A stretch of DNA of 64,000 nucleotides from Bemisia tabaci (lineage: Eukaryota; Arthropoda; Insecta; Hemiptera; Aleyrodidae). Made by a program: the position numbers and the translations under genes. Position 1 is the first letter of the stretch. Each line of letters opens with the position of its first letter. The notes below the pieces were generated by a model, which worked only from the letters and a program-made list of their open reading frames with translations, did not search any database and had not been told where the DNA came from. Below, piece by piece: positions 23,219-37,040 of this stretch. Location of the stretch: assembly GCF_918797505.1 (NCBI RefSeq), contig NC_092793.1, positions 46,922,243-46,986,242 on the forward strand, in the 5' to 3' direction.

Positions 23219-25960
23219 GAAATGTTTCGCTCTTGCACTGTGACGATTCGATCGGCGATAACTTAGTGAAAGAATATTCATTCTGAACAAAGGCTATTGA
23301 GCTTTAAAATTTGAGGTTCAGCTAACGTGTTTTTCGGCAATATCTGCAATGAAATTTACTTTAACCGAAAAACGGTTTTTTTCCTACTCTTGCGTTCAAG
23401 TTACTGAGCTGTTCTCTGACTTATGTATTATGTGGAAAGATTTTCAAGGACAGCATAGCCTTTATTACCGGAAATTGACTATTTCGGATTGAATAAAAGC
23501 TACTCTAAGAGCCGACCTATGGAGAAATCATAGTTTCAATGCTCATTATGAAGTTTAATATTGATTTTTCTGATGATTCTTGAAAATCCCTTGAGTTTTT
23601 GACGAAGTGTTCTCTGTTGTCTTTTTCCCTTAGCTTTCTCCTGAAAAGCGCACATACGTTGGCTCTCTGTATCAGTGCAGTTTGTCAGATCGGTGCATCA
23701 TAACGGAATATTTCCTTGAGATTTTTCGAGAGCGCTACTATTACCCACACCTTTTTTGGCCATGCCAAACTAGCTAGTGTCCTCTCAATGCAAATTGACC
23801 TTAAAAAAAGTTTTTGAATCGTAATGATGGAGAGTGAAATGGAGAATATGAAAAAATTGATCAAATTGGTGTAGTATTATTATTCTACGAGAAAGCAAAA
23901 TCTAATCAAGACAAAACTGCAAGCAGTTGATGTCGAAGTCAATTTTGAAAATAAAGGGGGCTCTTTCTGTGAAAATACGTGAAATTTAAGGCAGGAATCC
24001 GTTGTAAAGTGATCAAGGTATGAACAGCAAAAGGCGAATCCCAAAATCTGACTTTGCCATGTTTCTTTTATAATAATATCGATAGAGATGTAAATTTACG
24101 AGGTCTGAAATCTCAGTTAAAATACGATGTTTTAATGAAGATATTTAGATGAATGAAATTGTCCCTTTTCACAAAGAGAATACAATTACGTCTGCAGTAT
24201 CAAACAAAATCTAAATCCAACTGTGAGATTCTACATAAAAGTAAACAGTAGGTAGATGACATTGACATGAATTGACAGGTATGATGAAAGACATTATGAA
24301 ATCGCACTGACCCACAAGAACTTCCGCAAGTTGTTTTCTAATAATTTTTCAGTATGCACGAAATTTAATAGAATTAATATTAACTTAAAACATCTTGTAT
24401 GAACTGTTAAGTTTGACACTGGAATAGGCCCAATTATAAAACGAAAGAATAAAACATGACAAATCAAGTATCCTGTCCTTAATCTTTATTTTTGCTGTTT
24501 CAGATAAGACTTTTTACATTTTAGCTAATAATGTCAATTTTGGTCCACTGATGAACTCCTCCCTTGAAGATTTATCATCAATAATGGGCTAAGTACGGAA
24601 TAGTTGTTTTCAAGTTATTCGCACCTTTATTTCTGAAAACTGCTGCGGAACATACCACTGATGCTGTCTTTAGGACATTACATGCTCAACTCAATCGTTG
24701 GTAGAACTTAATCTGCAATGCAGCAAATTGTCCTTGATGTATAGAGCGAAATGCCACATCTATCGAATTTTTCGATTCTTTAACACTTAGCCTGTTAATG
24801 ATGATAAGTCCTCATTTTGTTTTCCCTACAGTAATTTATCATTGTTTCAAGAAGAAAATTTCGAAATTTTTTTCTGCATGTGTAGGTAACTGTTCATGAG
24901 AAAAGGTGACTCAGTAAGCAGAGGTGAATTGTTTAAGAAAGTGAGTTTTTTAAAGTTGGATAGAGCTTTCGATGAAAAACACGCTGTAGCACTCTGAAGA
25001 ATAATATGGATGTGGTTTTTCTTCTTTTTTTATGTTGATAGAGAGAAGATAAGGAATTGGCCACTAGACAAGGTTTGAAATACAGCACATGATCAATTTC
25101 TTTTAAAATTTTCTGTAGAAAACGATTCATGCAACAGGAAGTTTCGAAATTTAATTTGTAAAATTAAGATTGATCACAAAGAACCTGAAACATACTCATG
25201 CTGTCATTTGTATTCATGCCATTTGACGAACCTTCGTCTCCTGCACAAAGGAATGCATCTTGTCTGCACTGTTTCAGCATTTATAGAACATTTTACTTTT
25301 TCATTGAAGCATAATCACGCAAATTTATTTGAAAATAATGTCTTTTTTCGGAAGTGTAAAGAAAAATCACTAAAAATTTCAGGTAAATTCATGCGACAAT
25401 TCTTCTATTAAGAAAAAGTCAGGAATACTAAAACAATTAAGACTTGTACCTCCGTGCAGGAGGCGACGAAACGTTAGCTACTAAGTCATATCCTCTTCGA
25501 TAGATGATTTCTAAACTTCCTGTTGCATGAATCATTCATGTCCTGCGTAAAATTTTAAAAGTGAAAACATGCAATTTATTCCTTCAGCTCATACCTTGTC
25601 TGGTGCCTCATAGCGTTCTAATGTGACAATTTCAAGAAGTGAGCTTGGCATATTCAATTTTAAATAGCTTTTTCTTAAAATGATGTTTTTTGAATTTCAA
25701 ACTTCAAAACATCATAATTAAAATTTGGCTATTTTGTCTTACTTCTAGGTACTATTATTTGATTGTGTGTACCAATATATCTGCAAAAAATTTCCTCAAG
25801 CATATCTTAATTTTGAGTTTCGGAACTTTGCTGCGTTATTGTGTTCACCTGATTTCTATCTCACATAACTACATGATTCTTTCAGCTTTTAAAGCTCTGC
25901 ACTTTTGCTAAACTAGACAATCCTGACCAACCTGTATCTGTGCTTCTGTTTTTAAATCAG
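23219..25960 (+). other. WDR33 upstream region or first intron; no exon recognised
   Basis: I searched for the conserved WDR33 N-terminal segment (the YNPSVIKYLE-type motif that precedes the WQRD motif) and did not find it in this stretch or on the SEL1L side. The sequence is AT-rich with no recognisable repeat family. It is best read as the intron preceding the exon at 25961, with the true start in the gap. Confidence 0.4.
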
Positions 25961-28900
25961 GGACGAATATGGCAACGTGATTATCGGGATAGAACATTCC
26001 TCCAACCGGATGCAATCTATAATCCTGAGCTTTTACCCCCACCAAGTTACCCTGATAACGCTGTGAATGCAGTAACAACCCGGTTTGTTAAAACAGCCAC
26101 CAACAAAATGCGCTGTCCAGTGTTCTGTATGGCATGGACCCCAGAGGGTCGGAGATTGGTGACTGGAACTTCCAGTGGTGAATTTACCCTTTGGAATGGC
26201 TTAACGTTTAATTTTGAAACTATATTGCAGGTAAGTTAACGCTAGAATTTTTTTCAGAACTTGACTCGATATGTATTTGATGAGAGCGGTAGGTATGAGA
26301 GTAAAATACAGTAGGCTCTACCGTGAAGTTAAAAGACCATCCAGGCAGTTACTTGCTAGACTGCACAGGAATGTATTGCATCGTCTTGCACAGACAATGC
26401 AACAGTTCTTCTTGTCTTATATTTTAGCATAATCAATTTTAGCCTTCATCTGCAGTAAGCAAAAATGACTAATGTCTTCAAAAGTATTTCAAAATTAATT
26501 GAGTGCCCTGGGCTGACTGGTAAGGCCCTCTCATGGGGCCTGGGTAACTGAAAAGAACCCTCCTGTTGTGCACCTCAAAATTAGGTCGTGTCCCCTAACT
26601 GGTAACTGTGACCAAAACTCTATTTGGGTCATGCGCATAGGCTGTATATTAAGCTAACGACAGGTTGTAATGGCAGATGTTACAGAGCAGGGCATTTTTC
26701 GGAGCACGACCTTGCTCCCATGGAGTTGGGCTTTGTTGTTTCAATCTCCCTTTGATGAGTAGCGCTGGCAGTAGGAAGCACCATGAGTAAACTACATTTT
26801 AATCACGATTCAGCTGATAATAGGAGTTGGCTAAGAGCCTACTACCAGATGGGCATGCTCCTCCTGAACTGTGTTGCCTCAAAGGGCCTCACAGGATTTT
26901 GGAGTGGCATCTGCAAAGTAGGATCGGGAAAGATAGATGAACCAGTCGATTTTACTCAAATTGAAATTATTTTTAGCAAAACATACCGATACATTTATGT
27001 TTGGCATAGCATATTGACGGCGAACTTGGAAAACATGAGCTTTTATTGTGATATTTCCAAAAGGCATTAGGAGAGAATTGAAGGTACATACAGTTAGACA
27101 AGTGATTACTGTAGACAAAAGGTGAGCCGTATTCAGACGACTTTCAGCTGTTAAAACCATCAAAAATTCACCATCATCAATCATATCACTACATACTTTT
27201 ATATTTGATCATAAACTAATTGATGTGTTTCCAACTCCAGGCACATGATAGTCCAGTTCGAACAATGGTTTGGTCAAATAATGACTCTTGGATGGTCACT
27301 GCTGATCATGCTGGATATATTAAATATTGGCAGTCAAATATGAATAACATCAAAATGTTTCCTGCACACAAAGAGGCCATTCGTGGTATCAGGTAATAGA
27401 CATTTTTTTCGTTTATACTTATTCATTGAACATCATTTTCAAAATGAAACACTGTATCATTGCACTTTCCGGTTTTTTTGTCAATATGCATTGTGTTCTG
27501 ATAATATTGGAAAAATAAAATTCGAGTTGTCCCTATTTTCGACAACTCTGCAGTAGTGTCGTTTTGTAGACCATAATGGATTAACTGTCCTTTAGACCTT
27601 TCCCCAAACGTGGCATCAGGGGAACCAGGCGTTACAAGGCGTCATTATGTGACCCCCCCCCCCCTTAAAAAAAACACTAACATGAAGCCTCTTTTCTAAA
27701 ATTTTGTAGCGTCTGTGCTGAATTTCTACATCAATATTCGGAAATTTTAATGATCCAAAGTCACAATTTGAACTTCAGAATTTATTGACTATGGAAATGT
27801 AAAAATACTATGATTATATAAAAGCTCATTCGAATTATAGATAACAGTATTTAAATAGTAAGCGCTTTGGTTAAAGCACATAAAAAAAGGCAACATTTTG
27901 TTGATCTTCCTTGATGCCCAAGTCGGCAACTTGAAAAATATTACCCATTAGTTACCATCACCCGTACTCTTACAATTTTTGTGCGCCATTACAATTTTGA
28001 CCGAAATTTTTCTTCATGGTTGTATAATTTTTAGCTTCTCTTTTGTTTGAACAGTTTTAGTCCAACAGATGACAAATTTGCATCTTGTTCTGATGATGGT
28101 ACAATACGAATATGGGATTTCTATCAGTGTCATGAGGAAAGAATACTCAGAGGTGTGTATCCCAGTTTTTATTTAGCCTTGACAGGTTCTTGCACCCAAT
28201 CAGAATTGTGTTGTAATTTGAAAGGAAATGAAATTGAGCCAAGTGCTTCGAATACTAGTCAACATTAAGCGTCTCTTGGAATATTTTCATGTTTATTTTA
28301 TGACGGAATCTTACATTTACATGGAAATCTATGTAAAAATTGCAATGGAATACTTGAGTCTGCCAAAAATTGTGTTTTATCAGGAATTAAAGTAATTTTA
28401 CCAATCTCAACTCCCCCCTCTTCCCCCAAGAGAGAATATAAAAGAAATGAAGGAAATTTGTGTAAGTCTAAACTGAAAGATTTTATGTGAATCAATACTT
28501 AATTGCTATTGTGAAGTACGTACATCCTTAAATTATCCAAGAAATGTTGCTTCACAGGTCATGGTGCAGATGTGAAATGTATAGATTGGCATCCTCAAAA
28601 AGGTTTAATCATCTCAGGTAGTAAAGATAATCAACAGCCAATCAAACTGTGGGACCCCAAAACTGGGCAAGCATTAGCAACTTTGTAAGTTATTTTATTT
28701 ATTTTTAATTCATCATCTTAAAAGGTTTCATTAGAGAATGGATCGGTATTTAATTCATTTTCTCAAAGTATAGAGCCAATCAAGCCTCTAAGAATTTTTA
28801 CAGATTTTTTCAAACCCTAAATGGCAAAGATATCCCATTTTGGAAATTGCCGAAAATGAAAATTTTTGTCATGCTCTAGAGAAAATGGTGTTAATTGATC

Positions 28901-31900
28901 GGCTGAACTCACAATCAGTCTGTAGTCTTCCTCCGTCAACTCGACTTTTGGCTATTAGTTTTTTCGCCCCTTAGAAATGATTTTTTCAACTTTTTCAACA
29001 ATGAACTTTTTTAATTTTTTACAAAGTTTTATACGTGCAAAACTATTCCACAATCCTAAAAGACGACTTGCCACATCTTCAATGCTTCTACAGTCCAGTG
29101 TAGAGGTGCAAACTGGAAAAAGAAAATGAAGTCCCTATATTATCAGTAGCTTCTTTTCTCTTGTTTTAACTCTCCAAGAAAACCCATCATGGCAATTATT
29201 CAGGCGTAATGCACAAAAGTGAATGCTTTCAGTAACCTGAACAAATGTGAATGGATGGTTGAAATGGAAACAAAGGTTTTCTTGTGGCAAATTTGATGTT
29301 GTCTCAAGGTTTTTTTGCAGTGAAAGTTGATTATGTGGGTCAATAATTGTAGATCAAAAGAGAAACACTTAAGGAAATTTTCAGGGTTCACTTCATCATG
29401 TTTTTGAGAAACGTCATAGTATGGCAGATTTTTCTCAAATGAGCTCTCTAAGGTCTTCTTTGAAAGTTGATGGTGTATTCTAAAGCCTTTTGCAAAGCTT
29501 ATTCCGATCAACGAAAATTTTTGTGAAGCAAACATGAGTCTCAGTTTTTTTGGGAGGCCCTATGTAAATTGAAATTTTAGACGGCTGTCTTTATTTTCGT
29601 TGATTTCAGACATGCACATAAAAATACTGTCATGGACATCAAATGGAATAAAAATGGTAATTGGCTAATCACAGCCTCTCGCGATCATCTGCTGAAACTA
29701 TTTGATCTCAGAAACCTATCTACGGAGGTACAAACATTCCGTGGTCACAAGAAGGAATCTAGCTGCGTTTCATGGCACCCCTACCATGAAGGGTTATTTT
29801 GTAGTGGTGGTTCTGATGGGGCCATTTTATTTTGGCATGTTGGGTAAGTTTTAATATTTCCCTTGTGATTTGTATTCTTATTCCTCAAATGAACAACACA
29901 TTAATGGCTACCCTAGAGAGCCATGTATTTTGATTACAGTTTTTCAAAATTTTAATGCTCTTTTTATTGTTTCAAGGGAAAATTCAAGGATTTCATTGGC
30001 AAAGTCAGGGAATTTTGCGAGTTGCGCATTAGCCGAGCGTTTTGAGAAAAGGCTAGCAATATCCGATTGCCTTTTTCCATAATTTGAATCTCTGAAAGGA
30101 AAAGTTTGACAAAAGTTTAGTAAAAATCAGAGTAATGAAAAGGGAAAAATCCATGCGGAAGTTTTGTTTGAAAGTTTCGTAAAGCCAGAGGAAGTCAGAG
30201 AATTCAGAAATTTTCGAGTCTGAGAAAAGCGAGAGCCGGGGACTGTCAGGAATTTAGAAAATTAAGACATTTTGGAAACTCTGACCATGCAATTGTTAAA
30301 TAACTGAGTTTTGCTACTAAACAAGAGGTTGCAAAGACCTTGAGCTGTGCTCACCAATTTTTGCGTGGTACATAGTGTCTTGAACAATTATTGAATTTTC
30401 ATGATTTTATGTACTCTGAAAGCATTAGCAGTCGACCCTAATGATGGTGCAAAGTCGCCAAATAACATTGGTATTTTCGCAGTAAAATATAAGTTCTTCC
30501 ACTCAAAAACACCAAATTTTTTTTCTAGCACTCAGTTACCATTCCATCAGTCCTTACCAATTAGGTTCTACTACCTCTAGCATCCTTAGAATGTTTTATA
30601 ATTACAATTTTGAGTCAATGAAGAATGCTTCCTTTAATTCTAGGATGGAAGAATGTCTATTGGAATGTACGTTGCTCTTCCAACTCTTGCAACTCTTCAT
30701 GGTATCTGAACCTATCTTTATTTATTCATAATCCATTTTTTTCTGCATGTGTTTGCAGAGCTGACAAAGAAGTAGGTGCTATAGAACAAGCACATGACAG
30801 TATAGTTTGGACCTTAGCCTGGCATCCTCTAGGTCACATTCTCTGCTCCGGTTCCAACGATCACACAAGTAAATTTTGGACAAGGAATCGACCAGGGGAC
30901 CAAATGAAGGATAAATACAACCTCAATACTCTACCTCAAGCTCTAGCTGGATTAGAAGATAATGAAATAGGTAAATAAAAGGAAAATACGCAATTTTTTA
31001 AAAAAAAAAATTTCCAAGTTGGATAGGTTTTGTTAATCATTTTATTTTTTAGATCTTAGGAGCCTTTATCAGACTGTTTGGTCTATACATGTCACTGTAG
31101 AAAAGATAAATACCTGAATTTACTGAGGAATACTAGTCCCTATAGAGGCCTTTTGCAGAAACTTGAAATTAGGGCTACTTGAGTTTGACGGTTCCGAATA
31201 ACCGTTACTTGGGCTGGTTGTGGAGGGGCTAAAGAGGGCATTGTATTCTCAGTGAATTATTTCTGGGGTATTTGAAGGAGAAGGGAGAGAGATAGAGAGA
31301 GGGGTAAGGAGAGAGACAGAGAATAAAAAACTGTTGGTGTTGAATGTTAATGCATCGAAAAGAAGGGCATAAATCACTTATTACTGTTAGGGGGCGTATT
31401 TTAGATGCATTCAACTATTTTTCAGTTTATGTAAAATTTATTTCCAATTTACCTTTAATATCAAGCAAAGAATTTGATTGACACTCCTGTCCAGATGGTT
31501 CTATCTTTGATTCATTGTAATGAGAAAATTAAAGCCTGCAATAAGTTCAAGAGATAGGTTTATACATACGTGAAAGCTGCTTTCACAGTGTTCACTGGGG
31601 CTGTATGGCAGCTAATCCTTCAGGGAGTTAGCACTCAGTTTTTTCTTTTAAAACCCTCTGTCGCCAGCTTTTCATTGGGCGCCCTCTTCAATAGGTTTAT
31701 CAGCATAGAAAAAAACATTAAAAATGTGGCCTAAATACAGCAAGCAACAGGATGGTAGAATATGGCTTTACATGATTACTGAGTGGGGAAGTCTAAGCCA
31801 ATATTAAAATTAAAAGAAAGAATTGAAATTAGGATGTACCAATTTATACTTTCGCAACTCATCAGGAAACTATGACTTTCTAATCTTTTCCAGATGATGT

Positions 31901-34900
31901 GTCCGCTATTCCGGGTATGGGACCTGAAGATAAAGTGGCTGCATCTCCACCGCCAGCTCCGCTTAACCCAGATACAATTCCTGGATTGGATGTGGATCCA
32001 GCAGAGGAATTGAAGCTCAAGGCTCCAATTAAAAAAGTATGTCTGGCTTGTTTCCAACAGCATTTCATTTTTTGCGTTTTTATATTCAAATTGTCCTCAA
32101 CAGCGAGTGATGAGAGATGAAATTGAACACCTGTAGGTATGGAAGTATTAGACGCTCGACTGTGAGTTTGCGCTTTTTTCAAAAAGTGTTTGCAACAGCA
32201 CCAGATTCAAGTTTACCTCTTGCCAGCTATCTGGTCTTGGTCTGGTCTCTTAACTTTACCATTATATTTTCACTATTGACTGCTGTCTTATCTGGCTCAA
32301 AATTTCAAAGCTCTTGCAGTCTTGAAAATAACTTTTTTTTGGAAAAAATTCTGTTCTGTCGATGATGAATAACCAAATAATGCGTTTAACGGATCTTGTA
32401 AACATGTTTGCATGTATTTTAACCTCTTAAAAAAAGTACACCTTTAAGCACTAAATGTGACATTTTAGCATCTCATTTTTAAACATCTGTTGCAGAATTT
32501 AATTAGTACATCTTTTGTTGGTTTTCTTACAGTAACCCTTGAGAGAATTTGACATTACTCAAATTTTAAATTTCATGTAACTGAAATGATTTTAACTTGA
32601 TTAAAATCATGAACTGTCAATCATTAAATTGTCTATTAATGAACCATGTAAACATGTTTGCATGTATTTTAACCCCTTAAAAAAATACATCATGAAAGTA
32701 TTTTGACCCCACAATCAATTATTTTGTTGACCCCCTCCATCTCCCCTCCTTTCACAGTGCTATGGTATCTGACAGACCTGGCTTTGTTCCGTCTGTCAAG
32801 TACTTCAAACTAAAATCAAATTTTGATAATTATTCATAATGGTAATGTATGCACTGGCATACTAAGTGTCAGTAAGATTGGATGGTAAAGCTGTGAAGTT
32901 AGCAAAAAAATACACAAAATACCACAATGGGCAAAATTTGGACTTCTATCTCACATAATTTTTATAAATGCCGTTTGGTTTTTTCTATCAGGTTCCTTAT
33001 TCTAAGCCAATTCCAAAACAATTCCAAGCACAGTGGAACGTTGTGCGCGGTATTGAAGACAATACAGAGGAAGGGCAAGATGAAAATGCTGAAATTAACC
33101 CGGAGGAAACACCTGGATGTCTACCCATTTCTGAAATCAAGCCCGATGCTATTGTGATTTATGGAAGACTGCTCCCTGTTAAACGTAAGTCTTTTATTTT
33201 GAGCTCTCTTTCTGTTCATCAATTACAAGACTGGAAATGGAAGACTGCTTGATTGAGAAGTCTGCCAAAACCGTTGTTGTGCGCAATTTGATTCACATAG
33301 ACTATGGTTTTTTTGTATGCAGTGCTAAATTAAGAATGTCGACATCTGGGTTAGGAGTTAATTGGAGTAATTTTTGTCACGCAAATTTTGTTCTCTATGA
33401 AATTTTGAAGAGGAAATGTAGATCATAATGCTTAAATTTGTACCTTGTCCGATCCATTTGGTTACAGATGCTCTTTGATCATTTCTCTGTCAGTTTCACT
33501 CTTTTATTTTTACCAATTTATCAAAAACTGCTGCATTGTCTATATTATCCATTTATCAAATTACTAGTACATTCACATATGAATGCTTAAACTTTTTACC
33601 CTATGCTCAACAATCTTCAGAAGTCATTGAAACCGTTTAGTTACAACCACTGAAGAGATAAGTGTTGTTAGGTAAAAGCGTTTCAACAAAGTGTTGTTGT
33701 TTCAGTTCTCTGTCTAAACGGGACGTGCACTGAACAGCAATCAGTTTGGGGGTAAAAGTGTTTTATTTATGTAGCTGAAAGTGCAAAGTGTGTTCTTTTT
33801 GTTTTAAATTTTAATTTTGTGCTATGTTTCAATAGCTGGATCGGCGTTACAACAGGCCATTCGAGAAGGAAAGGATGCAATTATGCAACTTGCTCACTCT
33901 GGTGCTATCCCTCAATTAATAGATGTTCTCCCAATAGATGAGGAGACAAACTTTGATCTTTTTGCTGTTGATGATGAAGATGAGGTAATTGAATGATCTA
34001 AATTCGTCAAAAACCTTTGTAACCTGCAGTGCTTTCTACAAAAAAACACGTTCAGCTTCACTCGTATAATTTTTGATACTGTTTACACAAGTGACCAAAG
34101 CGAAAATTATTGATTTCCAGATTTTTATTAATTAGTCTGCATGCTGTAAAAAAGGACCAAAGGTTTTGCTCTGAAAGCAAACCATTGTTAAGGTAGCAAC
34201 TCTTCACAACTGAACGAACGAGACGATACATGTTCCAATTACTCAGATCTACTTTTTTGAAGACATCAAAAATCATGTTTTACTTTAAGCATGCCTTTAT
34301 CTCTCATTCTTTTAGACCATATAAGAAATGCAAGTGATGAGGACGGAGGTCTTCATAAAAGTGTGTCATCCCAGCTTTTAGCTGTATTTACTCATTTCAA
34401 ATTTACCGTTCATATTTACTATTGTTTACCAAGTAATAGCTAAGAATAACATCGCCATTAGCCCCCACAATATGCAAATAGGTACTTTTCACAATTGTTC
34501 ACTACCTATTCCTTGTACTATATTTTAAGTGCAATTAAGGTTTATCCAGCTTTCCTTTTAAAATAGTTTGTACAGCTCATGTCTTTATTATTCCATAATT
34601 TAAAATTCAAGTATTTTCTTCCTCTTCTTCTTTTGACTGAAAGCGTGAGCCATAATCATCCAGTCATTGCTTTATCAGGCATGGATAAAAGATTTTAAAT
34701 TGATAAATCTGATGAAGGTTAATTAATTTAAAAGTTGATAAAAAGTTTGTGTTTGTCATAATGGACAGATGTCAAAAATTGACAAAATAAAACCCCTTCG
34801 CTTCATCCTCTGGGGATGAGAGCCTATCGTCTGTGCCTATCGCCTCAAGTAAAATCCAAGTGTGAAAAATTGTTATTTGACACATGTACTCAAATATTTT

Positions 34901-37040
34901 TCAGGATTATTATGATGACAATGAAGACTGGAGGAATTGGAAGGATGATTGGAATGAAGAAGAACCAATGGATGAAGACTATAGAATGCACAATGAAGGT
35001 AAGTCTGCCCCAGCATCAAAGCTGCTACATGAGTTTTCCTTATTCTCTGCTTCTTTCAAAATATTGGAATAAATGACAGTGGGCGTAAAGCACCTCTCAC
35101 ATTACAGATAGGAAAGTTGATGGTAAATCATAGCTTTTGGTGCATAAGTTCATCATTATTTATTTATTTATTTCAATTTCAACGGGACAAGTCCCAATTA
35201 CATAACACTTAAATAAATACAAAGGCAACAAAACATACAACAAAACGGGCAAAGAGAGTGTGACTAATAAATAACTAAAACTCGTTCTTTCACCAAAGAC
35301 TTAAAATTTGAAATACTTAGGCCATAAAATTGGATCCATTCCGTACAGCTATTTGCAAAATCTGAAATTCTAGGAATAACAGATCTATGCTTCCAGATGA
35401 CAATATGTGAGGGGATGTGGGGGGTCTTAAGGACAAAAGTGTTTTTTATACATGCACATCATTAGCGTTATTAGCATTTGTTTCTTTTGCTGTTCTGTAC
35501 TTACTCAATGATTTAAGTAGTATTTTAAAACTTACAAGGCTCCATTTTGCTTGCAGATTACCCAGATGAAGAAATGCATATGCAAGGTCCTTATCCTCCC
35601 ATGCAAGGCCCTCCAATGCAAGGACCTTTCCCTCCAAGACCTCCTATGTTTGATGGAAATGGGCCTGGCCCTCACGGCCCAGGTGGTCCTGGTCCCCATG
35701 GTCCAGGTGGTCCTGGTCCCCATGGTCCAGGTGGTCCTGGCCATCACGGTCCTGGTGGTCCTGGTCCTCACGGTCCAGGTGGTCCTGGTCCCCACGGTTC
35801 AGGTGGTCCTGGTCCCCACGGTCAAGGTGGTCCCGGTCCCCACGGTCCAGGTGGTCCTGGTCCCCACGGCCCAGGTGGTCCAGGTCCCCACGGTCAAGGT
35901 GGTCCCGGTCCTCATGGTCCAGGAGGTCCTGGCCCTCATGGTCCAGGTGGTCCTGGCCCTCATGGTCCAGGTGGTCCTGGCCCTCATGGTCCTGGTGGTC
36001 CTGGTCTACATGGTCCAGGTGGTCCTGGCCCCCGTCCTGGTTTTGGGCCGCCTCGAATGATGGGCCCAAGGCCAATGGGGCCTCCTGGCCAGCAGTTCCA
36101 GGATATGTCACATGGTCAACCAAGATTCCCCCCTCCTCACTTCAATCAAGGAGATGGGGAAGGAGAATATATGGATGGCCATGGGCCAGGTGGGCCTGGT
36201 CCTCATGGTCCAGGTGGTCCAGGGCCTCGTGGTCCAGGTGGTCCTGGTCCTCAAGGCCAAGGTGGTCCAGGGCCTCGTGGACCAGGTGGTCCTGGTCCTC
36301 ATGGTCAAGGTGGTCCTGGTCCTCGTGGTCCAGGTGGTCCTGGTCCTCATGGTCAAGGTGGTCCTGGACCTCATGGTCAGGGTGGTCCTGGTCCTCGTGG
36401 TCCAGGTTTTGGGCCGCCTCGGATGATGGGCTCACGACCAATGGGACCCTCTGGTCCTCCGTTCCAGGACAGATCACATGGTCAGCCAAGATTTCCTCCA
36501 CCTCACTTTAATCAAGAAGATGGGGGAGAAGAATACACGGAAAACAATGAAGAGGAATATGATGAAAATTACGACAATAATTATGATGCAAACCAATTTA
36601 ATGATGGTTACCATGGCAATGATGACCGGTCCAACTTTAGACCCAATGGTGAAGGTTGGGATGAAAACTATTGGGATGAAAACCAAGAAGAAATGGAAGA
36701 CGACAGCTATAACAACTATGATGAAGGCATGAATCGAGGGATGCCTCGGGGCCGAAGCAGAGGGCGGCCTCCGTTCAGGGGTCGTGGGCGTGGTCGAGGT
36801 CGAGGCAGGGGTAGAGGTAGGGGTGGCAAGCCTGATTGGTTCGATGACAGTAATAGCAATTACGATAATAATGTAAATAACAGTAGTAACTTTAGTAGGG
36901 GTGGTGGTCATTCACGAGATGATGATGAATCAAGATTCAAAGGCCACAAGAGGTTTGAAGAGGCCGAAGAGAGGCCCCGAGGTCGAGGGCGAGGTAGGGG
37001 TGGACCCAAAAGAGCCAGGACTCGAGGTAGGGGTTGGTGA
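25961..37040 (+). CDS. WDR33: WDR33, polyadenylation-signal-binding WD40 protein (5' exon missing)
   Basis: Exons: 25961-26230, 27241-27392, 28055-28152, 28558-28684, 29610-29843, 30759-30970, 31894-32036, 32992-33184, 33836-33984, 34905-34998, 35557-37040. All phases agree, giving 1051 residues plus a missing N-terminus of perhaps 80. WDR33, with CPSF30, reads AAUAAA in the nuclear CPSF complex. The match to the family is very strong: [61 protein letters not shown] and TRNRPGD. Seven WD blades end at TLWN, IKYW, IRIWD, IKLWD, LKLFD, LFWH and SKFW. A linker carries [12 protein letters not shown], an IPGMG motif and [13 protein letters not shown], then an acidic DYYDDNEDW stretch. The last exon has a Gly/Pro/His octapeptide array in two blocks, an Asn/Asp/Glu-rich region and two Arg-Gly clusters. 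The stop TGA is at 37038-37040. No in-frame start exists at 25961. Confidence 0.95.
32398..32690. repeat. Direct repeat of about 43 bp, spacing 250 bp
   Basis: The segment at 32398-32440 (gtaaacatgtttgcatgt, then attttaacc and cttaaaaaaa) recurs at 32648-32690 with few changes. The DNA between is not obviously duplicated. It lies in the WDR33 intron between exons 31894-32036 and 32992-33184. Confidence 0.65.
35155..35420 (-). mobile_element. 3' end of a non-LTR retrotransposon, antisense
   Basis: Read on the minus strand this ends in a (AAAT)n-type tail (tatttatttattt on the plus strand at 35158-35176) preceded by GGGACTTGTCCCGTTGAAA. That is the usual 3' terminus of several arthropod LINE families. 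It lies in the last WDR33 intron. It is 5' truncated, and no reverse-transcriptase reading frame remains. The exact left limit (5' end of the element) is uncertain. Confidence 0.5.
35661..36020 (+). repeat. Coding minisatellite, 15 units of 24 bp (GPGPHGPG)
   Basis: Fifteen consecutive octapeptide units GPGPHGPG occupy exactly 360 bp in WDR33 exon 35557-37040. Changes are limited to H/P/L at unit position 4 and P/S/Q at unit position 7. The 8-residue period is not the Gly-X-Y triplet of collagen. The array keeps its frame on both sides. Confidence 0.95.
36042..36533 (+). repeat. Duplicated cassette plus second octapeptide block in WDR33
   Basis: A cassette of about 43 codons (beginning FGPPRMMG, containing [14 protein letters not shown]) occurs at about 36042-36170 and again at about 36408-36533. 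Between them, 36192-36407 is a second array of nine 24-bp units, richer in Arg and Gln ([16 protein letters not shown]). The whole [array + cassette] module is therefore tandemly duplicated inside one exon. Confidence 0.9.

Noticed and set aside
22496..23290. Open frames of 185-264 aa
   Set aside because: They run through the 500-N gap and are almost entirely unknown residues.
35532..36911. Long antisense and shifted open frames opposite the WDR33 last exon
   Set aside because: They arise from the 24-bp repeat being open in several frames; their low-complexity products (Asp-His or Thr-Arg strings) have no support and the sense frame is clearly WDR33.
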